DNA from: Orobanche coerulescens
Lineage: Eukaryota > Streptophyta > Magnoliopsida > Lamiales > Orobanchaceae
Length of the DNA: 64,000 nucleotides
NCBI GenBank assembly: GCA_033398695.1
Contig: CM065812.1
Coordinates: forward strand, 138,142,858-138,206,857
Direction of reading: 5' to 3'
The notes below the pieces were generated by a model. The model saw nothing but the letters and a program-made list of their open reading frames with translations. It had not been told where the DNA came from and ran no database searches. Positions 45,836 to 57,060 of the stretch are shown here, one piece after another. The position numbers and the translations under genes were made by a program. How positions within the stretch are numbered: position 1 is the first letter of the stretch; each line of letters starts with the position of its first letter.

Positions 45836-46386
45836 TCGGAACAGAACCAGAGTTGATCTTGCAGACTCGAGAGAAGATAGCCTTGATACGTGAAAGGCTG
45901 TTGACCGCCCAGAGTCGCCAGAAATCTTATGCAGACGTACGCCGTCGCCCATTGGAGTTCAGTACTGGAGATCACGTACTTTTGAAGGTTTCTCCTACTC
46001 GGGGAATCTTTCGTTTCGGAAGGAAAGGAAAGCTGAGTCCGAGATATATCGGACCATTTGAGATCCTTGAGAGAGTCGGGGAGTTGGCATACAGATTGGC
46101 ATTGCCGCCGTCATTATGCCATGTTCATAACGTGTTCCACATATCCCAGTTACGGAGGTATATACCAGATCCCAGTCATATCATTGATTTTGGCGAGATC
46201 GAAGTCGCGCAGGATGGGACGTTTGAAGAAAGACCGGTCAAGATACTCGAGAGTCGAGTAAAGCAGCTGAGGAACAAACCAATCATTTTGGTCAAAGTTC
46301 AATGGTCACGTCACGGAATGGAAGAAGCCACCTGGGAAACAGAAGCTGATATGAAGTCTAGATATCCCGAGTTATTTTCGTCTTGA
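45832..46386 (+). CDS. Element D integrase C-terminus with chromodomain-like tail
   Basis: The reading continues integrase in the shifted frame: [58 protein letters not shown] and [17 protein letters not shown]. It ends with [19 protein letters not shown] and SRYPELF, the Tekay/Del chromodomain-like end, and a true TGA at 46384. A1 and A2 have the same tail in decayed form. The Met at 45832 is just the first after the frameshift. Confidence 0.88.
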   Translation: MIGTEPELILQTREKIALIRERLLTAQSRQKSYADVRRRPLEFSTGDHVLLKVSPTRGIFRFGRKGKLSPRYIGPFEILERVGELAYRLALPPSLCHVHNVFHISQLRRYIPDPSHIIDFGEIEVAQDGTFEERPVKILESRVKQLRNKPIILVKVQWSRHGMEEATWETEADMKSRYPELFSS

Positions 46387-46421
46387 GTTTCGGGACGAAA
46401 CTCCTTTTTAGTAGGAGAGTA
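46386..46421 (+). promoter_or_regulatory. Hairpin and polypurine tract of element D
   Basis: AGTTTCGGGACGAAACT (46386-46402) overlaps the pol stop region and is followed by TTTTAGTAGGAGAGTA. The 16-base tract is also found at 39140-39155, left of the other LTR. Confidence 0.85.
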
Positions 46422-48791
46422 TGTAATATCCGGATTTATTACGGTGTATTTCATCTGTATTCAAACCCTGTATTATTCAGATTTGTGGTTTTGATTATTG
46501 GAGTATGATATTTCTTGCATTGATATCATTGTACATAAGTATAGAAGCATGCAAAATTTCTCATGCAAACTCGTGATAGCGCACGCTAAGAATGTATCTT
46601 AACGCGCGCTATCGGGCTACTATTAGCGCACGCTATGCAGGTAGGAGTTGCGTGCGCTAAGAACTCAATTATTGAGCGGGACGGCTAGCACATGCGCCAG
46701 CCCGGACATGGGTCCGGATAAGATTCCCGCGGACGAACCTGGACAGTTCTGAAGTCAACTATTATTAGCGCACGCTAAGGAAAGCTTAGTAGCGTGCGCT
46801 AACTTGTTAAAATGCAGAATATTATAAATGGGACAACAACCCATTTTGGCTTACATTTTACTCGTCCCTTCTGCATTCTTGAGAGGTCAGAGAGCTGAAT
46901 AATCCTTCTACACACTTAGAACACATCTTGTTGGTGTTTGTATATTGGTTATCACTTGGGAGTAATCATTGAAGTGGAATAACACCTTGGAGTGGCATAC
47001 AACCAACCGGAGTCGGATTCTACCCTACGGTTCAGTGATTTTCATCATATTAAGGTATGTTCAACCTATCTCCAGACTTAGAAGTTGGATTCTAAAGAAT
47101 TGGATGATCATAGTAACGAGATATTGATTTTCATAAGTGATTTATCCAAAGTACATCATGTTTGGAATATTGAGATGAATAAGCCTTAAGTACCTTGATT
47201 ATGATCATCATGATTCGAATCTTATTACATTGAATATGTAAAGGAAGCTTCTATCATTGGTAATCCGAATCTAGTAGATGACTTCATAGCAATCTTGGAC
47301 TTGACTTTAACATCATTATTGTTAGATAAATCTAAAGGATTGATCATGGAAGGATTTATCTAGTATAGATGGAACGTTTAACAACTTCAGCATGATAATA
47401 TTGATTGATATAGAGGTGTTGATATCAACCGTTAAGCCTTTCGAATTGTCGTATGAAGATTTGTAGTCGAAATGGAATATAGTTTTAATGGTATGTATAT
47501 CCTTGAATCCGAAGTTGTTGTTATCCGTAAAATCATTCATAAGAGTATGAACATGATATTCATAGAGGTAACATGAATTATCACGGAAGATTTCATTGTT
47601 TTGATCATGATGAGAACAGTTTACTGCCCAGCAGTAAACTGCCATGCATAGATAGCGTACGCTAAGCTATGAAGATTAACGTGCGCTATCGAGCACGAGT
47701 TAGCGTACGCTACGTTTGGGACGTAACGTATGCTAGGCCATCAGACGAGTCAGTCGACTGATCAGTGAAGTACTGACCATGCATAGTTAGCGTACGCTAG
47801 GCTTTGTTGTTTGCGTGCGCTATCGAGCAGACTTAACGCACGCTACACATAGTACTTAGCGTGCGCTAAGCAGTTCAGGCAGATTACATTTTATGAACTT
47901 TTGGCCGTAAATCGAATTGTTAAACATTCGTACGACGTGAGATAAATCCTATATCATTTCTTTTGTTAAGGTTTGATCTTGTTGCGTAATTGATTGAGGA
48001 GGACGATCTTCGAGTGTTCGTTTTCGTGGAAGTATTGTTCTTGTCTTCAAATCGAGGCAAGTACCTTAATTGTTTTATGTATTGTTGTTATACATATTGT
48101 CGTGCATGTATGTCGTTATTGTATGTCCACCTCGTGTTGGTCCGACGGGATCATCGGGAGATCTATGCTAGCGTCTACCGGATCATCGGACGGGTTTTTC
48201 CACCACGGGTTGGTCTGACGGGATCATCGTGGGTTCTAGGCAGTGAACGCTGGATCGACGGAATTACCATGTGTATGTTATGATATCATGTTGTGATTAT
48301 CAGTTGTGTATGTCATTTATGAGTTTCTTGTAGGAGAAGACTCGTTAGTATTTTGTCGTTTACGTTATTATTCTTCGTGAGATATGAATAATAAGTTGTG
48401 GTACTTGTACTAGCATCGTTGTGCTAACCCCTTCGGGGGTGAACATTTTGTTTATGTTCAGGATCCAGGAGAGCGGTAAAACAACCACTGGAGCTGCATG
48501 ACGACGAGGGTGCAGAGTGATGTTCCGGCCGGGTTCATTTGTCTGTTGTTTATTGGTTATTTCAGTAAGTACTCGAGTACGAAGTCATTTATGCTGAATT
48601 TGAATTTGGTGATGTATTATTAAGTTCTATTGAACAATGTACTTTGATTTTGATCAGAACCGTTGTATCTTAATTCCGTTATTTCCATTCGTTAGTACCT
48701 TTTAATGTCTGTTCAATTCTTCAGCCTTGTAAATTCTTATGTAAAGGATTTACGGCACTGTAATATTCCTGAATATATCGGGGGTGTTACA
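46422..48791 (+). mobile_element. Right LTR of element D
   Basis: This 2370-bp copy is nearly identical to 39156-41529. The main exception is 47743-47773, where about a dozen differences from 40477-40507 lie in 31 bases. A shorter change in the 48600-48660 region removes a few bases. Confidence 0.92.
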
Positions 48792-49172
48792 CAGCCAGAA
48801 GGTCCCCTTCGCATGATGCAAATCAAGCAGGGAGAAGAAGAGTCCGACTCGGACTACATCGATCGAGTGGACGAGATCATCCTCAACGGCGATCCCGTAA
48901 GCAATGAGATCGCCCTCCACATGGTCCTAGCAGGCTTCAATGGCTTTTCGCCTATGTTTAGGCATCTTACGAAGAGCCAACCCATGACCTACGCGACCTT
49001 CCGGGCTAGAGCCGCAGATTTTCTGGCCAGGCAAAGGCTTCTTCTTAGCCTGGGAGTAGAGCGATCGGCGCCCGAGCGACGACCTCCAGTCTTCCAGCCC
49101 GATCGCTATTATCCAGCAGAGCCGGAGGACTCGCTCGCCACCTACAGTCCACCATTTAACATGAGGGACTAA
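48792..49172 (+). CDS. Tat-type Gag, C-terminal part
   Basis: The frame continues the interrupted Gag: QPEGPLRMMQIKQGEEESD, YIDRVDEIILNGDP and EIALHMVLAGFNGFSPMF, then FRARAADFLARQRLL and a Pro-rich end to the stop at 49172. The sequence before 48792 in the same frame is LTR of element D and not Gag. No zinc knuckle and no protease follow, so Gag ends here. Confidence 0.82.
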   Translation, partial: QPEGPLRMMQIKQGEEESDSDYIDRVDEIILNGDPVSNEIALHMVLAGFNGFSPMFRHLTKSQPMTYATFRARAADFLARQRLLLSLGVERSAPERRPPVFQPDRYYPAEPEDSLATYSPPFNMRD

Positions 49173-49880
49173 GGCTCGCGGTCGCCTCCACCGCACATCA
49201 TAAAGCCATGGTCCTGGTAGTCGATGGAACCGGCTACTTCGGCCATGCAAGGTCCCTTTTGGCCGAGATCGCCCGCCCTTCGTTTAAATACGAGACCGGC
49301 GTAGTCTGAGGGCCCTCCAAAATTAATCAGTGGACACGATCGCCCGCCCTCAAAGGATCATCATCTAAACATGGTGAACCCGGACAATGAGACACGTGCC
49401 ACAACCCCCATCTCAACGTACACCGTCGAAGTTCGCCATCTTCATGGTGGGCCGAGGTGGAAGCAGAGCCAAACAAGCCGCGGGCGTGGAGTTGATTCAT
49501 CCGACGCTGCCCCGCGAAAGGACTCCTCTAGACCGAGACCGCACGCCCTTCATTTAAATACGAGTCGAGGCGCATCCTAACAGAGGACCCTCATAATAAA
49601 GTGAGTCACGAGACACTCAATGTCTTCGCGCATCAAGACACGGTCATGGAGTCGGTCCATCGATTTCCGCGACTGTGCACGATTCCTCAAACAAGCGAAA
49701 CCATCAAGTTTCCGAGGGGGATCGGCCAATGTTGTTTTTGCAGGTACAAGACCGAAAGATAGCTAGCCAATCGACCATGATAACCCAAGTCCGAATCCTA
49801 AGTCAGCTCAGCAAGATCGCCGTCCTCATCTTACACGATCGCCAGTAAGAACCACCTCGCCCCATGTCTTCAACATAGGA
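49173..49880 (+). other. Noncoding interior of the gag-only Tat element
   Basis: I read no pol motif on either strand. Two diverged repeats with GCCCTTCGTTTAAATACGAG-like and GAGGGCCCTC/GAGGACCCTC words lie at about 49270-49330 and 49545-49605. CGATCG words are frequent. Confidence 0.7.
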
Positions 49881-49897
49881 GCAAGCTGGGGGGCAAT
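49881..49897 (+). promoter_or_regulatory. Polypurine tract of the gag-only Tat element
   Basis: GCAAGCTGGGGGGCAAT lies directly before the 3' LTR. The mirror of this tract (ATTGCCCCCCAGCTCGC) follows the LTR of the last element at 61848, which links the two Tat elements. Confidence 0.85.
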
Positions 49898-51084
49898 TGT
49901 TGTGTCGAGAATTACACTCTCCGACCGGCGATCGCCTTGGAGATCAGGCGACCTAGCCGCGAGCAAAGAGGCGTAATCGCGACTGGGCCGACCAGGCGGC
50001 CTAGCCTTAGCCCCGCAGGCAAGAAGTATCGGCCAACCGAAGGTCCCAGGACAAGTCCCGGTGCCGAGCGATCGACATCAAATACGATCGTCTCTCGGTA
50101 CTCGGCGACCGACTCCTGGAGACCCACAAGCGGACGATCATCTCTCGGCACCTGCCGACCGACCCTTGGTGACCGACCGACGCCGACCCTCAGCGACTGG
50201 CCGATGACGACCCTCAGTGACCAGCTAGAGACGACCGCATCATGTCGATAGTCACCCAGTCGGCGAAGGTCGAGCCTCAGGACAGACACCACGTGCAAGA
50301 GCCGAGACAAGATCCACAATTCACGGATCATTGACCACAGCCTATCAGCATCCGTCCACCAGCCGACAGGCCCGCCGAAAGTTGTCGGTAGGGCCGCATG
50401 TGACAGTGACTCCGGACGCGTGCTGGCTCCTCATTGGACCGCCCAGCTGGCTGCCGGCTGTAGCCTTGGACTTTAGGCAGACTGCCAGCATCTACCTTGG
50501 ACTTTAGCCCGACAGCCCGGGTGATCACCCCATTATAATATTGGCCGGCAGACGATCGCCCCATTATTATAATGGCCGGAAGGCGATCGCCCGCCAGAGG
50601 ACAAGACTCGGCTGCCACTATATATACAAGGCACCCTGCACTCGGCCATCGCTCGGCATTATCGCGATTTCAGTACACGGATCCGAAATTCTTGAGAATA
50701 CACGGAAATACTTCAATTCCCACGAGATTTTACACAGTACTTGGCTATCTCCAACTCTTGGCAACGTCTATCTTCCGGTACTTCTTCTCTCGGCCTCTCT
50801 CATACAAGCAGACGATCGGCAGGGACGAAGAACACCGAGCTTCACTCAAGAGCCGGATTGACAGAGTGTTTTTACACTCATTGTATCTAGATTTCTCACA
50901 TTAATACTTGTATCCACGAATATTTGTATTAATAACATCTCGCGAGAGCATTCAAGCCCGGGCCTAACAAACCCGACAAATCTAGTGTGTATTCATTTTC
51001 TCTCGGAAGTGCTCCCGCAAATTGTTGTTTGTTGTCCGTCTTCCAGCAGTATTAATCTTCGGATAAATATTTTGGGCAACAACA
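49898..51084 (+). mobile_element. 3' LTR of the gag-only Tat element
   Basis: It runs from TGTTGTGTCGAG to GGGCAACAACA and is the same length as the 5' LTR. A TATA box lies at 50619-50628. It is followed by GAAGC (51085-51089), the target duplication, and by the rest of the copia LTR. Confidence 0.93.
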
Positions 51085-52700
51085 GAAGCCTCTACTTCAC
51101 ACGCGTCGGAAGTTGCCTGGAAAAATTCGATAGCAATCCGTTCTCCAAGAACACGGCTAGGAATTACTATAGGAATTTATATCTTATTTTCTTTCTTATT
51201 TTGTATCATCTCAAAGATGAAAAATTGAAGAAAAAAAATTCTCTCTCCCACAAGATCTCTCACGGCAGTGAGCTGCTCCAGAAATTGAAGATGGAGTTTT
51301 TCAAGTCATCCTCTCTCCTTATATGTGTTTGTTATATTATATCTCATATAATAATCACATATCATGTAGTTAATCATTTTGAGAAAAGAATCTCAACTTA
51401 TTAATTCAAAACATGACAACACACATGCAAAGTGGACATATGAGGGCGGCGGCTATGGTAGGAAGTTTCCTAGAAAACGACTCCGTTAAATACACTCCGT
51501 TTAATTACCAATGTATTTATATAAATTAATTAATTCAATTAATTAATTATATCATATACAAATATATTTCTCTAAGAAATATAATTTATGAATTAAATTA
51601 ATTACCCGGTAACTTAATTTCAATTCATAAGACCGCAATTTTGATTTATCCAATAAATCATAATTTAGATATCCAATATTTAATATTAATAGAGAGATAA
51701 TAAATTCACATTTATCCGTCAACTCTCCTAATGCGCGACTCCGTAGGTCCGTCTCAACCAGCATTGGGAGGAACCAATGAGTGCGGGCAGCACTTAGCCA
51801 GCCTAATGGGCCGCACTGTAAACCCCGACTGAGAACGAATGAAGGGATCATTCCAGAACCATTATGTCGTGAATACTATATACGTATAGACCCTTCATCA
51901 TATGTCCCGATCAAGTCTTCGGGTCACGGTAAAGTCAAACCCTACTGTTGACTAAACTCTATACATGTGTTAATGCAAATCAAGACCGACTGATTAATAG
52001 TGTATCTAATACGACTATATCAGAATGCTTTGGCCAAAGACTTATGATCTTATTTGCCATTAACCGTATAGGACATTCGCCTGCTCACTAACAGGAGATA
52101 GAATCCTTTCTTGGCGTACAGTAAAGACTGCTACCTACCCGTATAGTCCGCACTTCGAGGTCGACTCATCAATTAAGCAAATGAGTCTAACTACTCTAAT
52201 GACAAACTAAACGTCACAGGCACATCTTCTACTGAACCCTCAAGTCAAAGGTCCACGTATACTATCACAACCTTTCGATTCGTCATCGACTCTCCAAGAG
52301 TGAATACCGTGTGACTGAATCGAGTATGAGTCATGTTCGAGTATACTGGCCCCACCAATATACTTATAACTATGCTATCAAGACGTGCACACGTCCTAGC
52401 ATCAGTTATACAAGTCGTATTAAAACTTAATGCCCATTTTAAGTTTATTGACTTGCGAACAATTTACGTAAATAAACTTTAAACACTTCCAGTGCATTTT
52501 CTCTTATCCCATAACGAGAATGGAATGTTCGATTTATTTACATGGACTTCACTTCAATGTTTACCAAGTCAAGAATGCAATTGAAATATAATAAACAGTG
52601 AATGAATCGTATTGCCTTTTTATTAATTATTCCATAATTACAAGTACAATGCCCTTACTCTCTCATCCCCTGAGTGGCATTCGAGGGTATATTCCTAACA
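51085..52700 (-). mobile_element. 5' LTR of the copia element, part 2
   Basis: This is colinear with 22182-23820 of the 3' LTR (ACGCGTCGGAAGTTGCC at the start, ATATTCCTAACA at 52700). It is followed by AATTT (52701-52705), which pairs with 21960-21964 and closes the copia insertion. With part 1 the 5' LTR measures about 1.83 kb. Confidence 0.93.
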
Positions 52701-53571
52701 AATTTACCACGACCTTAGCTTCGTTTGTTGGTAATGCAATAGCCTCCACCCATTTGGATACGTAGTCTACAGCTACAAGGATGTATTCATTAGAGAATGA
52801 TGATGGAAAGGGTCCCATGAAATCAATTCCCCAAACGTCGAAGATTTCAACTTCAAGGATGAAATTCATTGGCATTTCATTTCTTTTTGACATGTTTCCA
52901 TGTCTTTGGCACCGGTCACACTTCGAGACAAGTGTATGTGCATCTTTGAACAGAGTGGGCCAATAGAATCCTGCTTCAAGAATTTTTGCTGCTGTTTTTG
53001 AACCCCCAAAATGTCCTCCATAGTGAGAGGAATGACATATTTCTAATACCTTCTCCATTTCTTCTTCCGGTATGCATCTCCGGATGATTTGATCAGGTCC
53101 TCGTCTGAATAACAGAGGATCTTCCCAGTAATAGTATTTCAACTCGGAGAAAAAAAATTTCTTTTGATGATGGGAAAAATTTGGGTGAATTATTCCACTA
53201 ACAAGGAACTTAACGATGTCAGCATACCATGGTGCATTTTGTTTTTCCTGGATATTAGAGATTTGGAACAGTTGTTCATTCGGAAATACTTCATTTATTT
53301 CCTTCTCTTGAGCATTGTTTTGGTCGAGTCTAGAGAGACGATCCGCCACTTGGTTTTCTGTTCCCTTTCTGTCTCTGATTTCTATGTCGAATTCTTGCAT
53401 AAGTAGAACCCATCGGATTAGCCTTGACTTTGCATCTTGCTTTGTCATTAAATATTTCAAAGCTGAATGATCAATGTAGACTATGACCTTTGATCCCAAT
53501 AAGTAGGATCGAAATTTGTCAAAGGCATAAACCACTGCAAGCATCTCTTTTTCAGTTGTTGTGTAGTTCAG
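52701..53571 (-). pseudogene. Athila RNase H end and integrase N-terminal half
   Basis: From 53544 down: [20 protein letters not shown] and [13 protein letters not shown] (RNase H end), then integrase [23 protein letters not shown] and CDRCQRHGN, then the core [20 protein letters not shown] with the first catalytic Asp. It stops at the copia insertion (KVVVN) and continues at 21964 on the other side. A stop at 53572-53574 (TAA, probably from CAA) separates it from the upstream RT/RNase H frame. Confidence 0.9.
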
Positions 53572-54195
53572 TTAAGCATCATTCATAGTCCTGCTAGCAT
53601 AATGGATCACTTGCATCATTTTGTTCTTCTTCTGGCCCAGTACGGCCCCTACGGCATAATCACTTGCATCGCACATTAAAATGAAAGGAATAGTCCAATC
53701 TGGAGAAATGATGATTGGAGCTGATGTAAGCTTATCCTTCAAAGTTGCAAAGGCCACGTGACATTCATTTGTGAAAAGGAATGGTGTATCTTTCTCAAGC
53801 AAAGAACAGAGAGGTTTTGCTATTTTTGAGAAATCTTTTATAAACCTCCGATAGAATCCTGCATGTCCGAGAAAACTCCTTACTCCTTTCACCGAAATTG
53901 GTGGAGGAAGTTTTGCAATCACTTGGATCTTTGCCTTATCGACTTCAATTCCATGTTGTGAGATTCTATGGACAAGTACGATTCCTTCCTGGACCATGAA
54001 GTGACATTTCTCCCAATTGAGGACTAGATTTGTGTCTTCACATCTTTCCAAGACCATGCCTAAGTGAATTAGGCATTTATCAAATGAATCTACGAAAACC
54101 GAGAAATCGTCCATGAAAACTTCAATGAATTTTTCAACCATGTCTGAGAATATTGACATCATGCATCTTTGAAATGTGGCTGGAGCATTGCACAA
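53572..54195 (-). pseudogene. Athila reverse transcriptase, palm to RNase H start
   Basis: MCNAPATFQRCMMSIF and the palm motif FMDDFSVF identify an Athila-type RT. VRSFLGHAGFYRRFIKDFS marks the thumb and LMCDASDYAVGAVLGQ the first RNase H acid. It is in frame with 52701-53571 and with the gag start, so only point stops separate them. Confidence 0.9.
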
Positions 54196-55680
54196 TCCGA
54201 ATGGGATTCTTCTATAGGCAAATGTTCCATAAGGGCATGTGAATGTTGTTTTCTCTTGGTCTTACGGGCTATTACGATTTGGTTGTACCTGAATAGCCGT
54301 CGAGAAAACAGAGTAAGAATGTCCCGCCAATCTATCTAGCATCGATCAATAAATGAGAGTGGAAAATGATCTTTTCTTGTCGTCTTGTTTAGTTTCTGTA
54401 ATCAATGCACATTCTCCATCCCGTGATCGGTCGTGTTGGTATAAGTTCATTGTGCTCGTCTCTATGATCGTGATTCCACTTTTTTGACACCATATGTACA
54501 GGCTCACCCATGGACTATCCGAGATTGGATAAATGATTCCTGCGTCAAGTAATTTAAGAATCTCTGCCTTCACAATTTCCTTCATGTTTGGATTCAAACG
54601 TCGTTGATGCTCAATTGAAGGTTTGCAGTCATCTTCCATCAAGATTTTGTGAGTGCATATAGAGGGGCTTATTACTCTAATGTCTGCAATAGTCCATCCA
54701 ATTGCTCTTTTGTGATTCCTCAATACCCTTAGTAATTTCCCTTCTTCAAGTTTGGTCAATATGTTAGATATGATGACCGGAAGTGTTGAGGAAACGCCCA
54801 AGTAAGCATATCTCAAATGTGTGGGTAGAGGTTTGAGATCAAGTGTTGGAGCTTCTTGTAAATAACGGAGGGGTTTAGCGGAGCTTGTCCCCAATTCTTC
54901 AAAATGTGAATGCTTTCTTAAGGTTGGTAGTGCTTCTAGATAGTTAACTGTTTCGGCCAAGTGATATTCTTCTTCCATGCTGGTTAGAGAATTTGCTATA
55001 CATGTCTCAAGAGGATCTTTAGATAGAATTTTCTCTAAAGACTTGTTCACCATGGCTTCAATTGTGTCTATTTTTAGACAATACTCATCTTTGGAGGGTT
55101 GATTCAAAGTTTTTAAGACATCGAAGATGACATGTTCGTCTTCCACTCTGAGAATTAGCTTTCCTTCATAGACGTCAATAAGAGCACGTCCGGTTGCGAG
55201 AAATGGTCGTCCCAAAATAATGGGAATATCCTGATCTTCTTCCATGTCGAGGATGATAAAATCTGCTGGAAATATGAATTTATCAACTTTGACGAGCACA
55301 TCTTCAACTATCCCACGTGGATATTTGATTGACCGATCGGCTAATTGTAGTGAAACTGTTGTTGCTTTTGCTTCTCCCAAGTTCAATTTGTTGAAAATTG
55401 ACAGGGTCATTAAGTTGATACTTGCCCCTAAATCACAAAGAGCTTTGCCAAAATTCACTTCACCAATTGTACACAGGATTGTGAAAGTTCTCGGATCTTT
55501 TAGCTTGGGTGGCAACTTCTTTTGTAGTATTGCGCTACATTCCTCTGTTAGCATGACAGTTTCGTATTCTTCAAGCCTTCGTTTGTTGGAAAGAATATCT
55601 TTCATAAATTTGAGATCTTTCTGAAAGTGTTTTGGCCATTTGGCCAACTTGTGTCTCCAGATTTTTAATTGAAGCATCAT
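54196..55680 (-). pseudogene. Athila protease and RT front part, broken
   Basis: The protease has the Athila-type motif LCDLGASINLM (Leu after the catalytic Asp where Thr/Ser is usual) and DIPIILGRPFLATG. RT begins with SICTHKILMEDDCKPSIEHQ and NPNMKEIVKAEILKLLDAGII. From about 54480 the reading becomes scrambled by small indels (SLYIWCQKSGI where a VVPKKGG-like block is expected), and at 54196-54345 it is in other frames. Confidence 0.85.
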
Positions 55681-56847
55681 TTCGTTGTTGATACTTCAGT
55701 TGTTGTTCAGCTAGCTTTGTGATTGCTTCTTCCCATTCGGGCTTCTTTTCTTGATGCATTGGATTCAACACATTGTTGTTGTTTGCATAAGAAAAATTTG
55801 GATCATTTTTGTACCCTGGATTGTATGTTGGCCCGTAAGGATTGTATGCTTGCCTTTGGAAATTCTGAGCATACGCCACTTGTTCTGGTGGTGGTGTTGA
55901 CTGCTCTTGTTGCACTAAGGGACAGATAGTGCTGTTGTGAGTTGCTCCACAAATTTCATAGATTGAGGAGTTGAAAAACACATTTCCTCGACTTTCTTTG
56001 ATAGAGCTTCAATTTTTGCCAACATAAGTGAATAAGAATCCACTTCAAAAACACCATTTGGTTTCTTTTGGATATTTTTGTCTGGCCATCTTGCACTTTG
56101 TTCACTTATAACCTCAAAAAGATTATAAGCCTCTTTCATAGTTTTGTTTCCGAGTGAGCCATTTGATGATGAATCGATATTGGCTCGGCATGAAGGTAAA
56201 ATTCCAGAATAGAAGTAATTGACTTGTGCTCCCAAATTGAAACCATGGTTAGGACATTTTCGTAGCATATCTTTGTATCTCTCCCATGCTTCGTGGAATG
56301 ATTTTGAATCTTGTTGACGAAATGTAGAGATTTCGTATTTGAGTTTCGCCACTTTTATTGGTGGAAAGTATTTAGTGGTGAATTTCTGGACAAATTCGGG
56401 CCAATTTGTTATGCTTCGTGGTGGAAAAGTATCTAGCCACTCTCTTGCTCTGTCCTTCAAAGTGTGCACGAAAAGTCTCATTTTGATCGCCTCGTCATTT
56501 ACATTTGGATATTTGAAATTTCCATATATTTCCACAAAACGGTTAATATGGAGATATGGATTTTCATCGGTTCTTTCATAGAATGAGTTGTTGTTGGAGA
56601 AGAGATTGATGACATCTGGGCGAATTTGAAAATTGTCCACTCCAAATGGTGGATAGATTACACTTGATTGAACGCTCAAAGATGGGGGGTTCATGAATTC
56701 CCCAAAGAGCATGTTGTCTTCATCTATTTCCGGCACAATAGGATATTGTTGATGTTGAATGTTTTGAACATTAGGTATTCCCCCCACCGGAGGAATTCTT
56801 TCGTTATCATTTCCTTGGGGGAGATGTGGATTTAGTTCGTCCGCCAT
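55571..56847 (-). pseudogene. Athila Gag
   Basis: MADELNPHLPQGNDNERIPP opens at 56847. The Retrotrans_gag pattern is clear: DENPYLHINRFVEIYGNFKY, DRAREWLDTFPPRSITNWPE and TKYFPPIKVAKLKYEI. The frame is open for 310 residues to 55915 and then continues with one frameshift as CGATHNSTICP, a knuckle-like CX6C remnant with a His, a Tyr/Asn/Pro-rich stretch and KNLETQVGQMAKTLSERSQ before pol. Confidence 0.88.
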
Positions 56848-57036
56848 TGATGGTGAAGAAATAATGTTTTTCTTTTGTTCTTTTCACCTTCTTCTGAATG
56901 TGGCTTCGATCTCGGGATCTAGTGAAACTAAATCGCGATTGTATGTCCTTCGCATAGACAAGAGAATCTACAACAAAGAAAAAGTTGTATTTATAACAAT
57001 AGTTAATAATGTAATTTTTCAAATATAACTTATACT

Positions 57037-57054
57037 TCCCCGGCAACGGCGCCA
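57037..57054 (-). promoter_or_regulatory. Primer binding site of the Athila-like element
   Basis: The minus strand reads TGGCGCCGTTGCCGGGGA, six bases inside the 5' LTR end at 57061. Sites of this form are described for Athila/Calypso-type elements as complementary to tRNA-Asp. Confidence 0.85.
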
Positions 57055-57060
57055 AAAACT

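Larger units (their letters stand above)
39156..48791 (+). mobile_element. Tekay-like gypsy element D inside the Tat gag gene
   Basis: LTRs are 39156-41529 and 46422-48791, with an interior of gag, protease, RT, RNase H, integrase and chromodomain-like tail in gypsy order. The bases next to the two LTRs are GAGTA and CAGCC, so there is no target duplication. Part of the host gag (perhaps 15-20 codons, judged from related Gags) is missing between 39139 and 48792. Confidence 0.9.
36899..51084 (+). mobile_element. Gag-only Tat-lineage element (TR-GAG type), interrupted
   Basis: LTRs are 36899-38085 and 49898-51084 (1187 bp each), and the target duplication GAAGC lies at 36894-36898 and 51085-51089. 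Without the nested element D it is about 4.5 kb: LTR, primer site, gag, about 0.7 kb noncoding, polypurine tract, LTR. No pol motif is present. Such gag-only elements are known in plants as TR-GAG and depend on a partner for pol. Confidence 0.92.

Noticed and set aside
39130..48800. Target duplication for element D based on CCAGC/CAGCC
   Set aside because: The similar bases are offset, not adjacent to the LTR ends, and separated from the left LTR by the 16-base polypurine-like tail.
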